DNA of 64,000 nt, taken from positions 1 to 64,000 of the forward strand of contig JAEYLX010000014.1 of assembly GCA_023407575.1 (NCBI GenBank), read 5' to 3'. The position numbers were made by a program, and so were the translations under genes. This stretch comes from Bacillota bacterium. GTDB lineage: Bacteria; Bacillota; Clostridia; Lachnospirales; Lachnospiraceae. The notes under the pieces are model-generated. The model saw only the letters and a program-made list of their open reading frames with translations. It searched no databases and was not told where the DNA came from. Below are positions 45,501 through 54,490 of the stretch, piece by piece. Numbering within the stretch: the first letter of the stretch is position 1; each line of letters starts with the position of its first letter.

Positions 45501-46102
45501 TTCCTGTAGTTGCTAAACCTTCTCAAGTGTCTGTAACGGCGGAAGATGGAAAAGTAACAATAGCTTGGGGAAAGGTTGGAACTTGTGATGCTTATGAAAT
45601 TGAAATTGATGGTATCGTTGTTGCAACCGTGAGCGGAACAAGTCTGGAGTTTGGCTACAGCACCTTCTTTACAAACAGAACGATTCGAGTAAGAGCTTGT
45701 AGTGGCGACCAAAAGAGTGAATGGTCTGAAGAAGTTGTTTTTGAACAGTCCCTGCCTGTTACTTCTGAAGTATTAGAAGGAGAGGAAATTACTATCGTAT
45801 TACCAGTAAAAAATGCTGTGATTGGTAATTATAAAATGACCTTAACTTATAATACAGAGGAATTGGAGTTATTAGATGCTTGTGAAATGACACCTGATGG
45901 AGAAATAACTACAACTTATATCGAGGAATATAATCTTCATGTCATTATTGAGAAAAAGGGTACGATCGGAACGGTTACATTCTTAGTATCTTCAGAAGAC
46001 ATCGGTAGTTGGACGGGTACTATAAGCATGTTGAAATTTAAAAGTTTAAAAGAAGGAACGATTACCGTATCATATGGTGTAACAGAAAATAAGATTAATT
46101 AA
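39533..46102 (+). CDS. Giant secreted subtilase with Cys-pair repeats and FN3-like modules
   Basis: A 2189-residue surface or secreted protein. A signal peptide (residues 12-37, ending near VSA) is followed by a short His-rich stretch (VGHNHQQ...GGDHSNHGHE). The S8 protease domain covers about 150-400, with Asp in FDSGID (about D168), His in GHGTAMAG (about H199) and Ser in DGTSCAVQQ (about S352); the usual GTSxAxP is altered. From about 446 to 800 there are repeats with paired CxxC cysteines and a LGH boundary. Bacterial Ig/FN3-like modules fill about 850-2069 (about eleven clear FN3), and a cohesin-like beta-sandwich ends the protein (about 2071-2189). No sortase motif or S-layer domain is seen. 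The next gene downstream is also a subtilase. Role in adhesion or proteolytic processing is inferred. Confidence 0.85.
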   Translation: MGKKRAANFKKMIRYLVTVIMLISFTMTTITVDVSAEVGHNHQQDVTDQHNYSTAELGGDHSNHGHELIDPELLEFTFQEYADHNISNLQYRVAVLGLSQFGNAFIHEKVEQQDPQVSGLSLSNKPGDIETSSYGRLITQNWNPTYAKVNHLQSKGRVGLAIKIAIFDSGIDLNNKDIKVSGGVSFIEGINSYGDDNGHGTAMAGILTTNMQKNNFSGTAPEIELYSVKVLNKDGIGNYSNVIKGIDWAIDNQINIITLSLGGYEYSQVLRDAIDKAIANNILVIAAAGNDGADNIMYPAAYPEVISVGALNSNMQIADFSNYGEGIDLLAPGEGISSVGLNGKLLQLDGTSCAVQQVARVAALFWSSNTDLTNKDVASILVNNSNTIKDKNNKDYKLLDSEASYLNLEEGDYSEIQSEIKVINYDNKENIEDAGINGVVYAQACAHIEVVVRDVAATCTAAGAYVTRCSRCGVSPITNITRPKLGHLEVVVNDTKATCTTAGAYVTRCSRCGASPVTNTTRPKLGHLEVVVADTAATCTANGAYVTRCSRCGASPVTNTTRPKLGHIEKVITDTAATCTEDGRYLVKCSRAICGGTVLEDITRSKLGHDEVVYQTLPANCTQDGTSITRCIRCEAVPVSRIPIPKLGHITATDTVAATCTNSKKDVLYCKRCRDVLQVTNIGLPLGHNYIQNTIHLDDAHFDYKECSRCYDIIDGKYVSYDFITIVWSHTSSGHLIEAKCGYPGCNEILASSYYSSSYSSTGTHTASGHKISSRCSYCGTEQSYYYKSVSTCLSCTTAPSVSFTNLNGNTLLKKEDTNFLPQIKVSDEESDNITCYYYIDTSTSAAGTLSVKSTKAGTITSFTTPINVANLSEGSHTIKVTAKDPIATSLGTVTTTFLVDKTTPIIQSVNVGATSTSVKLIVSAVDTISGLAEEAYRFTINGVLSDWLTTSSSNFTELQPNNTYSYSIEVRDKVGYITTNSGTFITQADIPVVTATALSENKAEVVIKDSNPTSTQYKLQMGDEYVDNSGNLTSTESWITLPEGTVTEEKSVVISGLLPDQMYTVKVSVKNSATGSIVTSNIVSILAAPEVPSNFTTTENTHENIKLSWKSETVGAKFEIHRERLTVDGTVFESKDFVETTLLTCEDNDVSANQYYRYKIRAINSAGLYSSWSETIEVKTLPLPAGQVKAVSATSEGTLLTINWNSIEGAVGYKIIVHTDGETKVITSMTNSATIEIEKYNAQCDITVQAFNVTVGGDPADSTKWRNGGELSEQFICYTQANQPTLNNIEGNFITPNSVKIEWQTVNNPASVEYKLGIFKEGILIKEVPYLAIERATYETTINGLESETAYGFKLKAINSAGIETAWSNEVSIVTLVEYPDIPGRLRATAKADKIILAWDNADKAQSYQLERDGEVIATDIIGNSYIDEGLTPETEYNYRVKAMNTTGSSGWGQPLIKKTLGELLLAPVFSSITASETSAAIEWTAVEGANGYDLEADGLIYNVGLDTSFVHNSLTPGSYHTYRIRTRNNYGKGDWSTLVTEQLPEIVPTIPGIPGGLVLTTSENEIKIEWSMISGADTYDVEVDGSVITNIIGNKYLYVVPGENLSGTEHSVRVRAANKGGLSDWSESAIAILTAPGEGTIILDPVPSIPNVVCTAMGPGIIRIEWDLIEGATVYQLEADNVVIYTGSDSSYTHFGLEENSQHSYRVSAGNLSGYSEFSNPISAITGNSKTTTPDNITYYRESDSLISVTWNEVNLVDGYQIEVNGTVLEGLITDTKTSISIEPGKQYDIRIAAVILKEGETFLDWSEEITFRTPDKLPKVPEMNELEVSSNTIQVSFAEISGATGYELEVDGQIIYIHNNVSYTITNLEGSSSHTIRVRAYNEAGTSDWCEAVTVTTDEGIPGVPINITGKALSEFNSDNGSAILLSWKGQDGANTFEVEDQDGNKYQTETESIRIEGLQPGKTYTFRVRALTEAGEGAWSSKISLIPVVAKPSQVSVTAEDGKVTIAWGKVGTCDAYEIEIDGIVVATVSGTSLEFGYSTFFTNRTIRVRACSGDQKSEWSEEVVFEQSLPVTSEVLEGEEITIVLPVKNAVIGNYKMTLTYNTEELELLDACEMTPDGEITTTYIEEYNLHVIIEKKGTIGTVTFLVSSEDIGSWTGTISMLKFKSLKEGTITVSYGVTENKIN
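40871..41230 (+). repeat. Three 120-bp tandem repeats inside the subtilase gene
   Basis: Units at 40871, 40991 and 41111 each encode 40 residues of the pattern H-x-EVVV...ATCT...GAYVTRCSRCG...TRPKLG. The second and third are nearly identical over long stretches, so the array is recent. More diverged units continue to about 41590. Confidence 0.9.
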
Positions 46103-46133
46103 AACAACAGTTAATGTATAGTGCAATAGAGAC

Positions 46134-46172
46134 TCATCACAAAGTGAATACGTATAATTTACTTTGTGATGA
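46134..46172. terminator. Stem-loop between the two subtilase genes
   Basis: TCATCACAAAGT (46134-46145) pairs perfectly with ACTTTGTGATGA (46161-46172) around 15 bases. No T-run follows, so it may be a partial terminator or an operator; it lies 48 bases upstream of the next start codon. Confidence 0.5.
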
Positions 46173-46219
46173 TAATGCTTACGATAAAATACAATACAAT
46201 GTAAACAATGGAGGTTTAT

Positions 46220-49200
46220 ATGAAGCAAAGGGTAATGGGGACGCGTGTTATTGCCTGTTTACTTATCTTTATCTTAGTTTGTACTAACTGCTTTACTGGG
46301 AGAGTTTACGCGGCAAGTGGAAGTGGAGATAAGAGCGATAACAATAATAAAGGGAACGAAAGTGTTCAAGTAAAGTATGAAAAGAAAGCAAAAAGTAATC
46401 AAAAAACAGATATAATTGTAAAATATAAAAATGATACCGGAAAAGATACGATAATTAAAAGCGTAAAAAGTAAGTCTAAAGCAAATAAGCTGGATCAAAA
46501 GCGTTACTTTAAAAAACAAAAAATTGGTGTATATGAAGTAGATACGAAGGATGACTTAACTACAGTAATGGAAGAACTCGAAAGTGATCCGAATGTAGAA
46601 TATGTACAGCCAAACTATCCATTGACCATTGAAAGTGTTCCAACGGATGATAAGTTAGGAATGCAATGGTCACTATATAATGATGGACAAGTAGTCGAAG
46701 GTAATGCAGGCCGTGCAACCGTTGATATCGATGCTATGAATGCCTGGAATATCACTATGGGAAGCTCAGATGTTATCGTCGGTGTCTTAGATACAGGTAT
46801 TGATATCAATCATTTAGACCTGCAAATGAATATCTATACGAATAAAGCTGAAATAGCCGGAAATGGAATCGATGATGATGGTAATGGGTATATCGATGAT
46901 ATCAATGGTTGGGATTTTAATAATGACGATGCCAGTGTATTCGATAGCACTAGTGCGGATACCCATGGCACCTATTGCGCCGGTATTATTGCGGCCAGTG
47001 CAGATAATGGTGGTGTTGTTGGTGTGGCTCCAAAGGTAAAAATCTTGCCACTAAAATTCATCAATGGAACCACCGGTTATACCAGCGATGCCATAGAAGC
47101 AATAGAATACGCAAAAAATATGGGAGTTAAGATTATTAACTGTAGCTTTGGTGGGACAGATGATAATCCAGCCCTAAAGGATGCAATGCTAAACAGTGGT
47201 ATATTATTTGTTTGCTCCTCAGGTAATGGTGGAAATGATACTGCAAATAAAAATATATATCCTGCTGGATTTGATATTAATAATGTTATATCGGTTACTT
47301 CTATTGATAGCAATGGTATTATTCCAAGCTATGCAAACTATGGAGCAAATGTTGACATAGCAGCACCAGGAACCAGTATTATTAGTACAACACCTGGTAA
47401 TAAGAGTGAATACTATAGTGGTACCTCTGTTTCCGCTGCCGTGGTCAGTGGTATTGCTGCATTGATTAAGAGTTCAATACCAAGCAAGACGACAGATGGA
47501 ATTAAGAAACAGATATTAGATTATGCAACACCAGCGAATGCATTGTCAGGTAAAGTCGTAACAGGAGCAAGAGCAGACGCCTTCGGTGCCTTATCTGGTA
47601 CAAAAAAAGCAGCAGATACCTATGACGGGGTGGGAAATCTCATTGAAATTCTTCCAACAGAAGGAGATGGTGAAGCAGATACTTGGTACATCATGGATGA
47701 GCGCGCAAGCAATGCAGAACGTTTTCACTATGGAGAAGGTGGTGTAAACCCGGCTTCGGGTAATTATTCCGTTACCTGTACAGACATGAGTGTTGCTGCA
47801 CCGGGATTTATGGTAAATATTGCCCGATCCTACAACTCTAGAAACCAAAAGCAGACATTACTAGGGCAAGGTTGGACATTTGGTTTTGAGGGAGGGTTAA
47901 TTAACAAAGGAACTGAAGTTGAGGTTAGCTTACCAAATGGCTCTTCCCATGTCTTTCACCTGAAGAGCGGAGCTTATGTAGCAGAAGGAACTAGGGCAAG
48001 CCTAATCAAAAAGACAGATGGAAACTTTATTTTAACTACACAGGACCAATATAAGTATGGATTTGATAAGTCAACGAGCAAAATGACTTATATGGAAGAT
48101 AAGAATGGTAATCAGCTTGCTTTGTACTATACCTCAGGTAAGCTTACTAAAATTACGGATACCGTTGGTAGAGAATATACGTTAAGCTATAACGCCAAAA
48201 GCTTATTAGCGAGTGTGACAGATCCGGCTGGTAGAAAAGTTGCTTACGAGTATAATGATAAGAATTTATTAACAAAAGTAATTGATCCACAAGGTGGAAG
48301 TCTTACTTACGCCTATGATAGCAGTGGATATCTGATCACCTTACTGGATCAAAATAATAAAACCTTTCAACAGTTGACATATAGCCATGATTATGGTGAT
48401 GCGCAGAATAAAGTTGTAAAAAGTACGGATGCAGCAGGTGAGACCTGGAATTATAGCTATGATATGAAAAACTATAATGCTACAATCACGAACAATGCAA
48501 ATAAAAAGTGGACGTATTGGTTTGATGCTGCAATGTTTACTATACGTGTTCAGGATCCGGAAGGAAAAAGTTCTTACACTGAATTTACTTATCAGGATAG
48601 CAATACCTATTATGGGGACGTACGGACTCAAATTGACCGAAATGGTAACCGTACTGAGTATGAAGTTGACTTGGCAACTGGTAATATCATAAAAATAATT
48701 AACCCAGATGGTGGGGTTAAAACGAACCGTTACGATCAATGGAATAATGTTGTTGAAGTAAATGATAATGGTTGTAAGACCTACTATATCTACGATGCAA
48801 CTGGAAAGAATCTCTTAAGGGAAGTACAACCTTTAGATGGAGTACGAGCCTATGTGGAAGGAGATACATCTAATTTCGCAGTTACGACTAATGTTTACTA
48901 TTCCAAAAGTGAGGCTGAAACTTTATTTAATTGTAATGTAGCAGGACTATTAAAATCAACTACAGATCCGGAAGGAAAAACCACGACCTATACCTATGAC
49001 CGATATGGTAATATTGCATCCGTAGCTGTTTCAGGAACAAAGGTGACCTTTACGTATGATATTATGGGAAATAAACTCACGGAGACAACCCTGGAAGGAA
49101 ATCAGAAAAAGTATGTATATGATAAGAATAATTTGTTAATCAAGGTGATTAATCCTGATGGTGGAGTGAAACGTACAGTTTACGATGTGACGGGAAAGAT

Positions 49201-52200
49201 AGTTTTAGAAGTTGAACCAAATCAGTATGATGTGTCAAAAGATAACGAAGAAACAGGCGTATATACAGGTAGTATCGGAACAAAATACGAGTGGGAGGCA
49301 AACGGTTATCAGAAGTCTGTTACTGATGCTGAAGGAAATCGTACTTCCTATACTTGGGACAGTTTTGGAAATAAAGCAACAGAAACAAAACCAAATGGAG
49401 CAGTATATCGATATGAGTATGATTCTTTAAACCGACTTACTAAAACATACTTTAAAGAAAAAGCTTCTTCTACCGAAGTTATTTTAAGTATGATTAGCTA
49501 TAATGTACTTCCAAACGGTAATACGCAGATGGCAACAACCGTATATGCTGATAATAATCAGACTTCAACGGTAATATCAGTTGCAGACTATGCTGGAAGA
49601 GAAGTCATGGTTCAATATGGAGACTATAGCAGAAGTTCTATAATTTATAATTTGAATGGTACCGTAAAGCAAAGTAGTGCAGCAAATGGAGCCATCACTT
49701 ATTATAAATATGATGAACGGAAATTGCTGACGGATAAGTGGGAACCGGTATCCATCGAGAGTGGAGTTACCATGTATTCCTGGACAACGTATACCTATGA
49801 TAAAGCTGGTAATCAGTTGACAGAGTCAACTGGGAAGTCTTTGGTACGACTGAATGCGACATCAGATAATAAATATGTCAATAGTTATACTTATGTTAAC
49901 GGGTTACCTATGTCGCAAGTCGATTCAGAGGGTAGAAGTACTACTTACCAATATGACAAAGAGGGAAGAGTTAAACAAGAGATTCAGCAGATTGATATCT
50001 CTAAAACACAGAGCACTGAGTATACTTATAACTATCTGGGTCAGAGGACTTCTTTAAGTGTTAAGGTACGCAAAGGAGATATAGCTGGAAATAATTTTTC
50101 TGATAACAGTACTATTGATGTTGTAAAACAATATAGTTATGATTATAACGGCAACCTTATAAGTACGACGGATGCAGCGAATAATATAACTACATATACC
50201 TATAATAAAAATAATCAGCAACTAAAAACTATAAAAGAATTAAAAGATTCTTCAGGTAATTTGATAACCAATGTAATTACGAGTAAAACCTACACCTGGG
50301 ATGGACAGGTTGCAACAGAAACAGATGCCAAAGGGAATGTTATAAGTTATACCTATGATTCGAAAGGAAATCAGATTAAGGTAAAAGATTCTCTTGGTAA
50401 TGTAACCTATAGGGTGTTTGACCGCCTTGGCAGAAATACTGCTATAGTATCTCCTAATAACTATAAAGCAGATACTCCGCTGAATGAGATGGAGCGAACA
50501 GAGTTTGTATACGATAACATGAACCGATTAGTAAAGCAGATCGAAGTTTATCTGAAAATGTCCTTAGATGAAGAGTATAAATGGAATAAGGAATGGGTTA
50601 GTGTTACCTCAAAATCGTTACGTTATGATACGCTTGGAAATGTAACAAGTGAGACCGATGCATTGGGAAATACAACCGAATCGGATTATAATCTGGCTGG
50701 TAAGCTAGAACGAGTGAATGATCCGGAAACAAAGGAACAGGGTGGTTCCTATACAGTTAAATACACGTATAATGGTCTTGGACAGAAGGTAAAAGAAAGC
50801 TATCCTGGTTCATCCTATTCCTATATCTATGATGGCTTGGGTAATCTCTTAACTACCGTCATTGATGGAAGATTAAAATCTTCAGCAACCTATGATTATC
50901 TAGGAAGAATGACTACTAGTACAGATGGTAATGGAAATACGACTGAAATAAAGTGGAACTCAATCGGTAAACAGGCAAAGAAAATCACACCGGGTGATTC
51001 CACGATTGATGAGAATGTGACTATTTATCAGTATGACCTGCTTGGAAATTTAATCTTTTCGAAGGATAGCATTGGGAAGACAATTACGAATACCTATGAT
51101 AACTTTTCTCGTATGCTAAGCCAAACAACAGGGGATAGTACCTTAACAAAGAAGATAACCACTGCTTCCAGCTATGATTTGAACGGTAATGTGGAGACAG
51201 TAACGGATGGTAGAGAAATTACAACTAGCTATACCTATGATACATTAAATCGTAAGATTACTATGACCAATGCACGTCAGCAGACAACAGAGTATAGTTA
51301 TGACGCCAACAATAACCTTATAAGTGAGAAGAATTATCTTGGCAATATAATAACCAATATGTATGATGGAATTAATCGATTGGTTGAAAAGAAAGATGCG
51401 TCAAATAAGGTGGTTCAACAAATCTTATACAATGATGCTGATGCGCAGATATATTCTTATGATGCCTTACATAACAAAGTACAGTTCCTCTACGATAAAA
51501 ATATGAGACAGACAGGTACCATTGATGGGGAAGGATTTGAGTCCTCAATTGCTTATGATTTAAGAGGAAACGTAAAGTCAAAAACGGATGCAAACGAAAA
51601 TAAAACTACCTATACCTATGATAGTGAAAATCGACTTATTAAGGTAAAGGATGCATGTGGCAATACGACTACTTATTCCTATGATATGGTTGGTAATCTT
51701 ACGGCACAAACCAATGGCAATGGGGATGCAACTACGTATCAGTATAACGCTGCCAATCTGGTCGTAGCAAAGAGTGATCCGGAAGGCAGTACAAACCCCG
51801 CAAAAACAGAACAATATACCTACTATGCAAATGGGCTTATGGAAACAAAGACCGACCGTAATGGTATACTAACTACTTATGAATATGACATCTTTGGAAG
51901 ATTGCTAACCGAGAATGTAGGTGGAGAAATTCAGAGCTATTCGTATGATGCAAATGGAAATATTCTAAGGATGACGGATGCTTCCGGAACTACAGTAAGG
52001 ACTTATGATGAGTTAAACAGAGTAGTAACTAAGACGGTTCCGCATATCGGTAAGAGTACTTATACCTATGATTTACCAGGTGCAGTGACAGGCGAATCTA
52101 TCGAAAAAACCACTGACCCAAAAGGTAACCTCACAGAGAAAGCCTATGATGTGGTGGGAAGATTGAAGGAGGTAATTATAGGAGAAGAAACAACAACCTA

Positions 52201-54490
52201 TAGGTATCTAGCCAATGGTACAAAAGATAAGGTGATCTATCCGGACGGTACAACAGAAACCTATGAATATGATAAGAAAAATCAGATCACTTCCCTAATC
52301 AATGCCAAAGAAGATAAAACTGTACTATCCTATTTTAACTATACGTATGATAATGCAGGAAACCAGCTAACGAAAACCCAGAAGAATGGAACGACAACCT
52401 ATACGTATGATTCCTTAAATCGACTTAACAGTGTAACTGAGCCGGATGGAAAGGTAACAACCTATACCTATGACAGAGCAGGAAATCGAAAGACAGAGAC
52501 GGTAACGAAAGGAGCAACCGTTTCGAAAACTACATATAACTATAATAATCAGAACCGACTCATATCAACGATAGCAACCGGAGGAGTATTTACAGATTAT
52601 TTATATGACAATAATGGAAGTCTGATTAGTAAAACTTCAGGTAAAAGGGAACTAATTAATTCAAGTGACATCTTGGGTTTGGAGGATTTGCCGAATTTTG
52701 GTCTGGAAATTAAAAAGGGAAGCAGTAACGGAACAGGAACAGAGAATGTTACTCTTTATAAATATGACCACTATAATCGGTTAATCAGCACAAAATCAAA
52801 AAACACCAGTTCCTACTATAAATATAATGCTCAAGGATATCGTGTTGAGAAGACTGTGAATGGTGATACAACGAGATATCTTTATGAAACAGATAAGGTA
52901 GTTCTGGAGACGGATGAGAAGAATAACCAGAAGGCGATTCAAGTATATGGGAGTAATCTATTATATCGTAGTGTGGCAGAGGATGGCGATTTAGATGAGC
53001 AAAACTATTATTATCTCTACAATGCTCATGGTGATGTGACGGAACTGATTGACGCAAAGGGAGATGTTACAGTATCCTATGATTATGATGCCTTCGGAAC
53101 CCTGATTAGCAAAACCGGTGATGCTAATAATGCTATACGATATGGAGGATACCAATATGATGAGGAATCGGGATTATATTATCTGAATGCGAGATATTAT
53201 GATAGTGTGACGGCGAGGTTTATTACGGAGGATACATACACAGGACAGAAGAATGATCCGTTAAGTTTGAATTTGTATACTTATTGTCATAATGAACCAG
53301 TTATGTATTTGGATCCTAGCGGGAATATAGAATATACATTAACACACAATGGGACAATCATAACTAGAGATCTAACTAGGGCTGAATACGCAGATTATAG
53401 GGAAGATGGATGGAAATTATATAAAGGACAAAGTCTAAACTATGAAACGGTGAATGTTTTTGGTAATGTAAACACAGTTAATGTTGGTTCTAAAACAACT
53501 ACTGTAAATAATGTTGGCAATATAGGAACACTTATAACGGTAAAGAATAGTTTAGTAATAATTAATAACGGTGGTTATATAGGCTCAGTTAGTACTGGGG
53601 CAAATAGTGGTACATATATTATGAACTATGGGTATATAGGTGCATACAGTACTGGACTAAATAGTGATTCATATATTACAAACGATGGGCATATAGGCAC
53701 AATAAGTACTAGTATGAAAAGCAAATTATATATTGATAATACTGGATATATAGGTCGCATTTATAATGGCAGAAACAGCTATTGTACTATTGGATATAGT
53801 AAAGAGGGCTATATAGGAGATGTAACAGGAGGAACTGTTAGAAGAGAAAAAAGCAGAACTACAACAGTTCAAAGGCATTTGTTCAATCGTATAGATTTTA
53901 ATATGACACAATGGGGAACCAATCTGCAAAATCAACTTGAAAATAATTTTATTGACTATCTAGATGAACAAATCACAAATTTATATACCTTTTGTAAAAC
54001 GCCAACATATGAAATTGTTATGAATACTGGTGAAAGTATTGAAGCGTGGGTTCAAAGATACAGGACGGCTGATGATTATACAAAGTTAGACATGGTAGCA
54101 GATCTTATTGCTGAGGGAATAAGAATTGAAGGTATGAATATAGCTGGTAAATCATTATTTAATAGTACAAAATTAAATACAATACTAAATGAAACCAAGG
54201 GAGCGGTTAAATCTGATATAAAAGTCGGGGAATATTTGGCTAAAAAAGCACCAAATCAAGTTACTCCAGGGACACGTATGTTAGAAGGACAATACGTTGA
54301 TGATTTGGGTAGGGTACAGCCTTGGAAAGCTTATTATGATGAATACGGGAGATTAGTTGGAAGAACCGACTATAATGCAGGAAATAAGGCAGCAGGAATA
54401 CCAGGCACTCATTATCATACGTATGAATGGGGGCCTGGAAAAACCCCGTATGAGTCAGGAAGTCATATTGTAGGAGAGTATAAGCAATGA
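46220..54490 (+). CDS. Subtilase-YD/Rhs fusion polymorphic toxin
   Basis: A 2756-residue secreted protein. Signal peptide residues 1-31 (ending RVYA); I9-like propeptide about 48-135 (ends EYVQPNYPL). S8 protease about 150-455 with Asp in VLDTGID (D191), His in DTHGTYCAG (H249) and Ser in SGTSVSAAV (S403). A DUF6531-like block (about 505-545, NPASGNYSV) opens a YD-repeat shell of about 1700 residues. The Rhs core boundary is RYYDSVTARFITEDTY to YLDPSG (about 2324-2368). A 19-residue-period solenoid follows (about 2431-2542), then a helical linker and a short toxin tip with THYHTYEWGPG near the end. ATG 46220 follows ATGGAGG; the ATG at 46208 is part of that site. An immunity-like gene overlaps the stop. 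The toxin activity is unassigned. Confidence 0.85.
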   Translation: MKQRVMGTRVIACLLIFILVCTNCFTGRVYAASGSGDKSDNNNKGNESVQVKYEKKAKSNQKTDIIVKYKNDTGKDTIIKSVKSKSKANKLDQKRYFKKQKIGVYEVDTKDDLTTVMEELESDPNVEYVQPNYPLTIESVPTDDKLGMQWSLYNDGQVVEGNAGRATVDIDAMNAWNITMGSSDVIVGVLDTGIDINHLDLQMNIYTNKAEIAGNGIDDDGNGYIDDINGWDFNNDDASVFDSTSADTHGTYCAGIIAASADNGGVVGVAPKVKILPLKFINGTTGYTSDAIEAIEYAKNMGVKIINCSFGGTDDNPALKDAMLNSGILFVCSSGNGGNDTANKNIYPAGFDINNVISVTSIDSNGIIPSYANYGANVDIAAPGTSIISTTPGNKSEYYSGTSVSAAVVSGIAALIKSSIPSKTTDGIKKQILDYATPANALSGKVVTGARADAFGALSGTKKAADTYDGVGNLIEILPTEGDGEADTWYIMDERASNAERFHYGEGGVNPASGNYSVTCTDMSVAAPGFMVNIARSYNSRNQKQTLLGQGWTFGFEGGLINKGTEVEVSLPNGSSHVFHLKSGAYVAEGTRASLIKKTDGNFILTTQDQYKYGFDKSTSKMTYMEDKNGNQLALYYTSGKLTKITDTVGREYTLSYNAKSLLASVTDPAGRKVAYEYNDKNLLTKVIDPQGGSLTYAYDSSGYLITLLDQNNKTFQQLTYSHDYGDAQNKVVKSTDAAGETWNYSYDMKNYNATITNNANKKWTYWFDAAMFTIRVQDPEGKSSYTEFTYQDSNTYYGDVRTQIDRNGNRTEYEVDLATGNIIKIINPDGGVKTNRYDQWNNVVEVNDNGCKTYYIYDATGKNLLREVQPLDGVRAYVEGDTSNFAVTTNVYYSKSEAETLFNCNVAGLLKSTTDPEGKTTTYTYDRYGNIASVAVSGTKVTFTYDIMGNKLTETTLEGNQKKYVYDKNNLLIKVINPDGGVKRTVYDVTGKIVLEVEPNQYDVSKDNEETGVYTGSIGTKYEWEANGYQKSVTDAEGNRTSYTWDSFGNKATETKPNGAVYRYEYDSLNRLTKTYFKEKASSTEVILSMISYNVLPNGNTQMATTVYADNNQTSTVISVADYAGREVMVQYGDYSRSSIIYNLNGTVKQSSAANGAITYYKYDERKLLTDKWEPVSIESGVTMYSWTTYTYDKAGNQLTESTGKSLVRLNATSDNKYVNSYTYVNGLPMSQVDSEGRSTTYQYDKEGRVKQEIQQIDISKTQSTEYTYNYLGQRTSLSVKVRKGDIAGNNFSDNSTIDVVKQYSYDYNGNLISTTDAANNITTYTYNKNNQQLKTIKELKDSSGNLITNVITSKTYTWDGQVATETDAKGNVISYTYDSKGNQIKVKDSLGNVTYRVFDRLGRNTAIVSPNNYKADTPLNEMERTEFVYDNMNRLVKQIEVYLKMSLDEEYKWNKEWVSVTSKSLRYDTLGNVTSETDALGNTTESDYNLAGKLERVNDPETKEQGGSYTVKYTYNGLGQKVKESYPGSSYSYIYDGLGNLLTTVIDGRLKSSATYDYLGRMTTSTDGNGNTTEIKWNSIGKQAKKITPGDSTIDENVTIYQYDLLGNLIFSKDSIGKTITNTYDNFSRMLSQTTGDSTLTKKITTASSYDLNGNVETVTDGREITTSYTYDTLNRKITMTNARQQTTEYSYDANNNLISEKNYLGNIITNMYDGINRLVEKKDASNKVVQQILYNDADAQIYSYDALHNKVQFLYDKNMRQTGTIDGEGFESSIAYDLRGNVKSKTDANENKTTYTYDSENRLIKVKDACGNTTTYSYDMVGNLTAQTNGNGDATTYQYNAANLVVAKSDPEGSTNPAKTEQYTYYANGLMETKTDRNGILTTYEYDIFGRLLTENVGGEIQSYSYDANGNILRMTDASGTTVRTYDELNRVVTKTVPHIGKSTYTYDLPGAVTGESIEKTTDPKGNLTEKAYDVVGRLKEVIIGEETTTYRYLANGTKDKVIYPDGTTETYEYDKKNQITSLINAKEDKTVLSYFNYTYDNAGNQLTKTQKNGTTTYTYDSLNRLNSVTEPDGKVTTYTYDRAGNRKTETVTKGATVSKTTYNYNNQNRLISTIATGGVFTDYLYDNNGSLISKTSGKRELINSSDILGLEDLPNFGLEIKKGSSNGTGTENVTLYKYDHYNRLISTKSKNTSSYYKYNAQGYRVEKTVNGDTTRYLYETDKVVLETDEKNNQKAIQVYGSNLLYRSVAEDGDLDEQNYYYLYNAHGDVTELIDAKGDVTVSYDYDAFGTLISKTGDANNAIRYGGYQYDEESGLYYLNARYYDSVTARFITEDTYTGQKNDPLSLNLYTYCHNEPVMYLDPSGNIEYTLTHNGTIITRDLTRAEYADYREDGWKLYKGQSLNYETVNVFGNVNTVNVGSKTTTVNNVGNIGTLITVKNSLVIINNGGYIGSVSTGANSGTYIMNYGYIGAYSTGLNSDSYITNDGHIGTISTSMKSKLYIDNTGYIGRIYNGRNSYCTIGYSKEGYIGDVTGGTVRREKSRTTTVQRHLFNRIDFNMTQWGTNLQNQLENNFIDYLDEQITNLYTFCKTPTYEIVMNTGESIEAWVQRYRTADDYTKLDMVADLIAEGIRIEGMNIAGKSLFNSTKLNTILNETKGAVKSDIKVGEYLAKKAPNQVTPGTRMLEGQYVDDLGRVQPWKAYYDEYGRLVGRTDYNAGNKAAGIPGTHYHTYEWGPGKTPYESGSHIVGEYKQ
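53510..53845 (+). repeat. 57-bp periodic coding repeats (19-residue solenoid)
   Basis: Five units start exactly 57 bases apart at 53510, 53567, 53624, 53681 and 53738, each encoding Nx G-aromatic-IG at the start and a Ser/Thr/Asn-rich turn in the middle; a sixth, slightly longer unit follows. The period and the buried Ile/Gly pattern suggest a small beta-solenoid between Rhs core and toxin tip. Confidence 0.85.

Noticed and set aside
53510..53845. 57-bp repeats as a non-coding array
   Set aside because: Period is a multiple of three and conserved residues follow the Rhs frame, so it is a protein solenoid.
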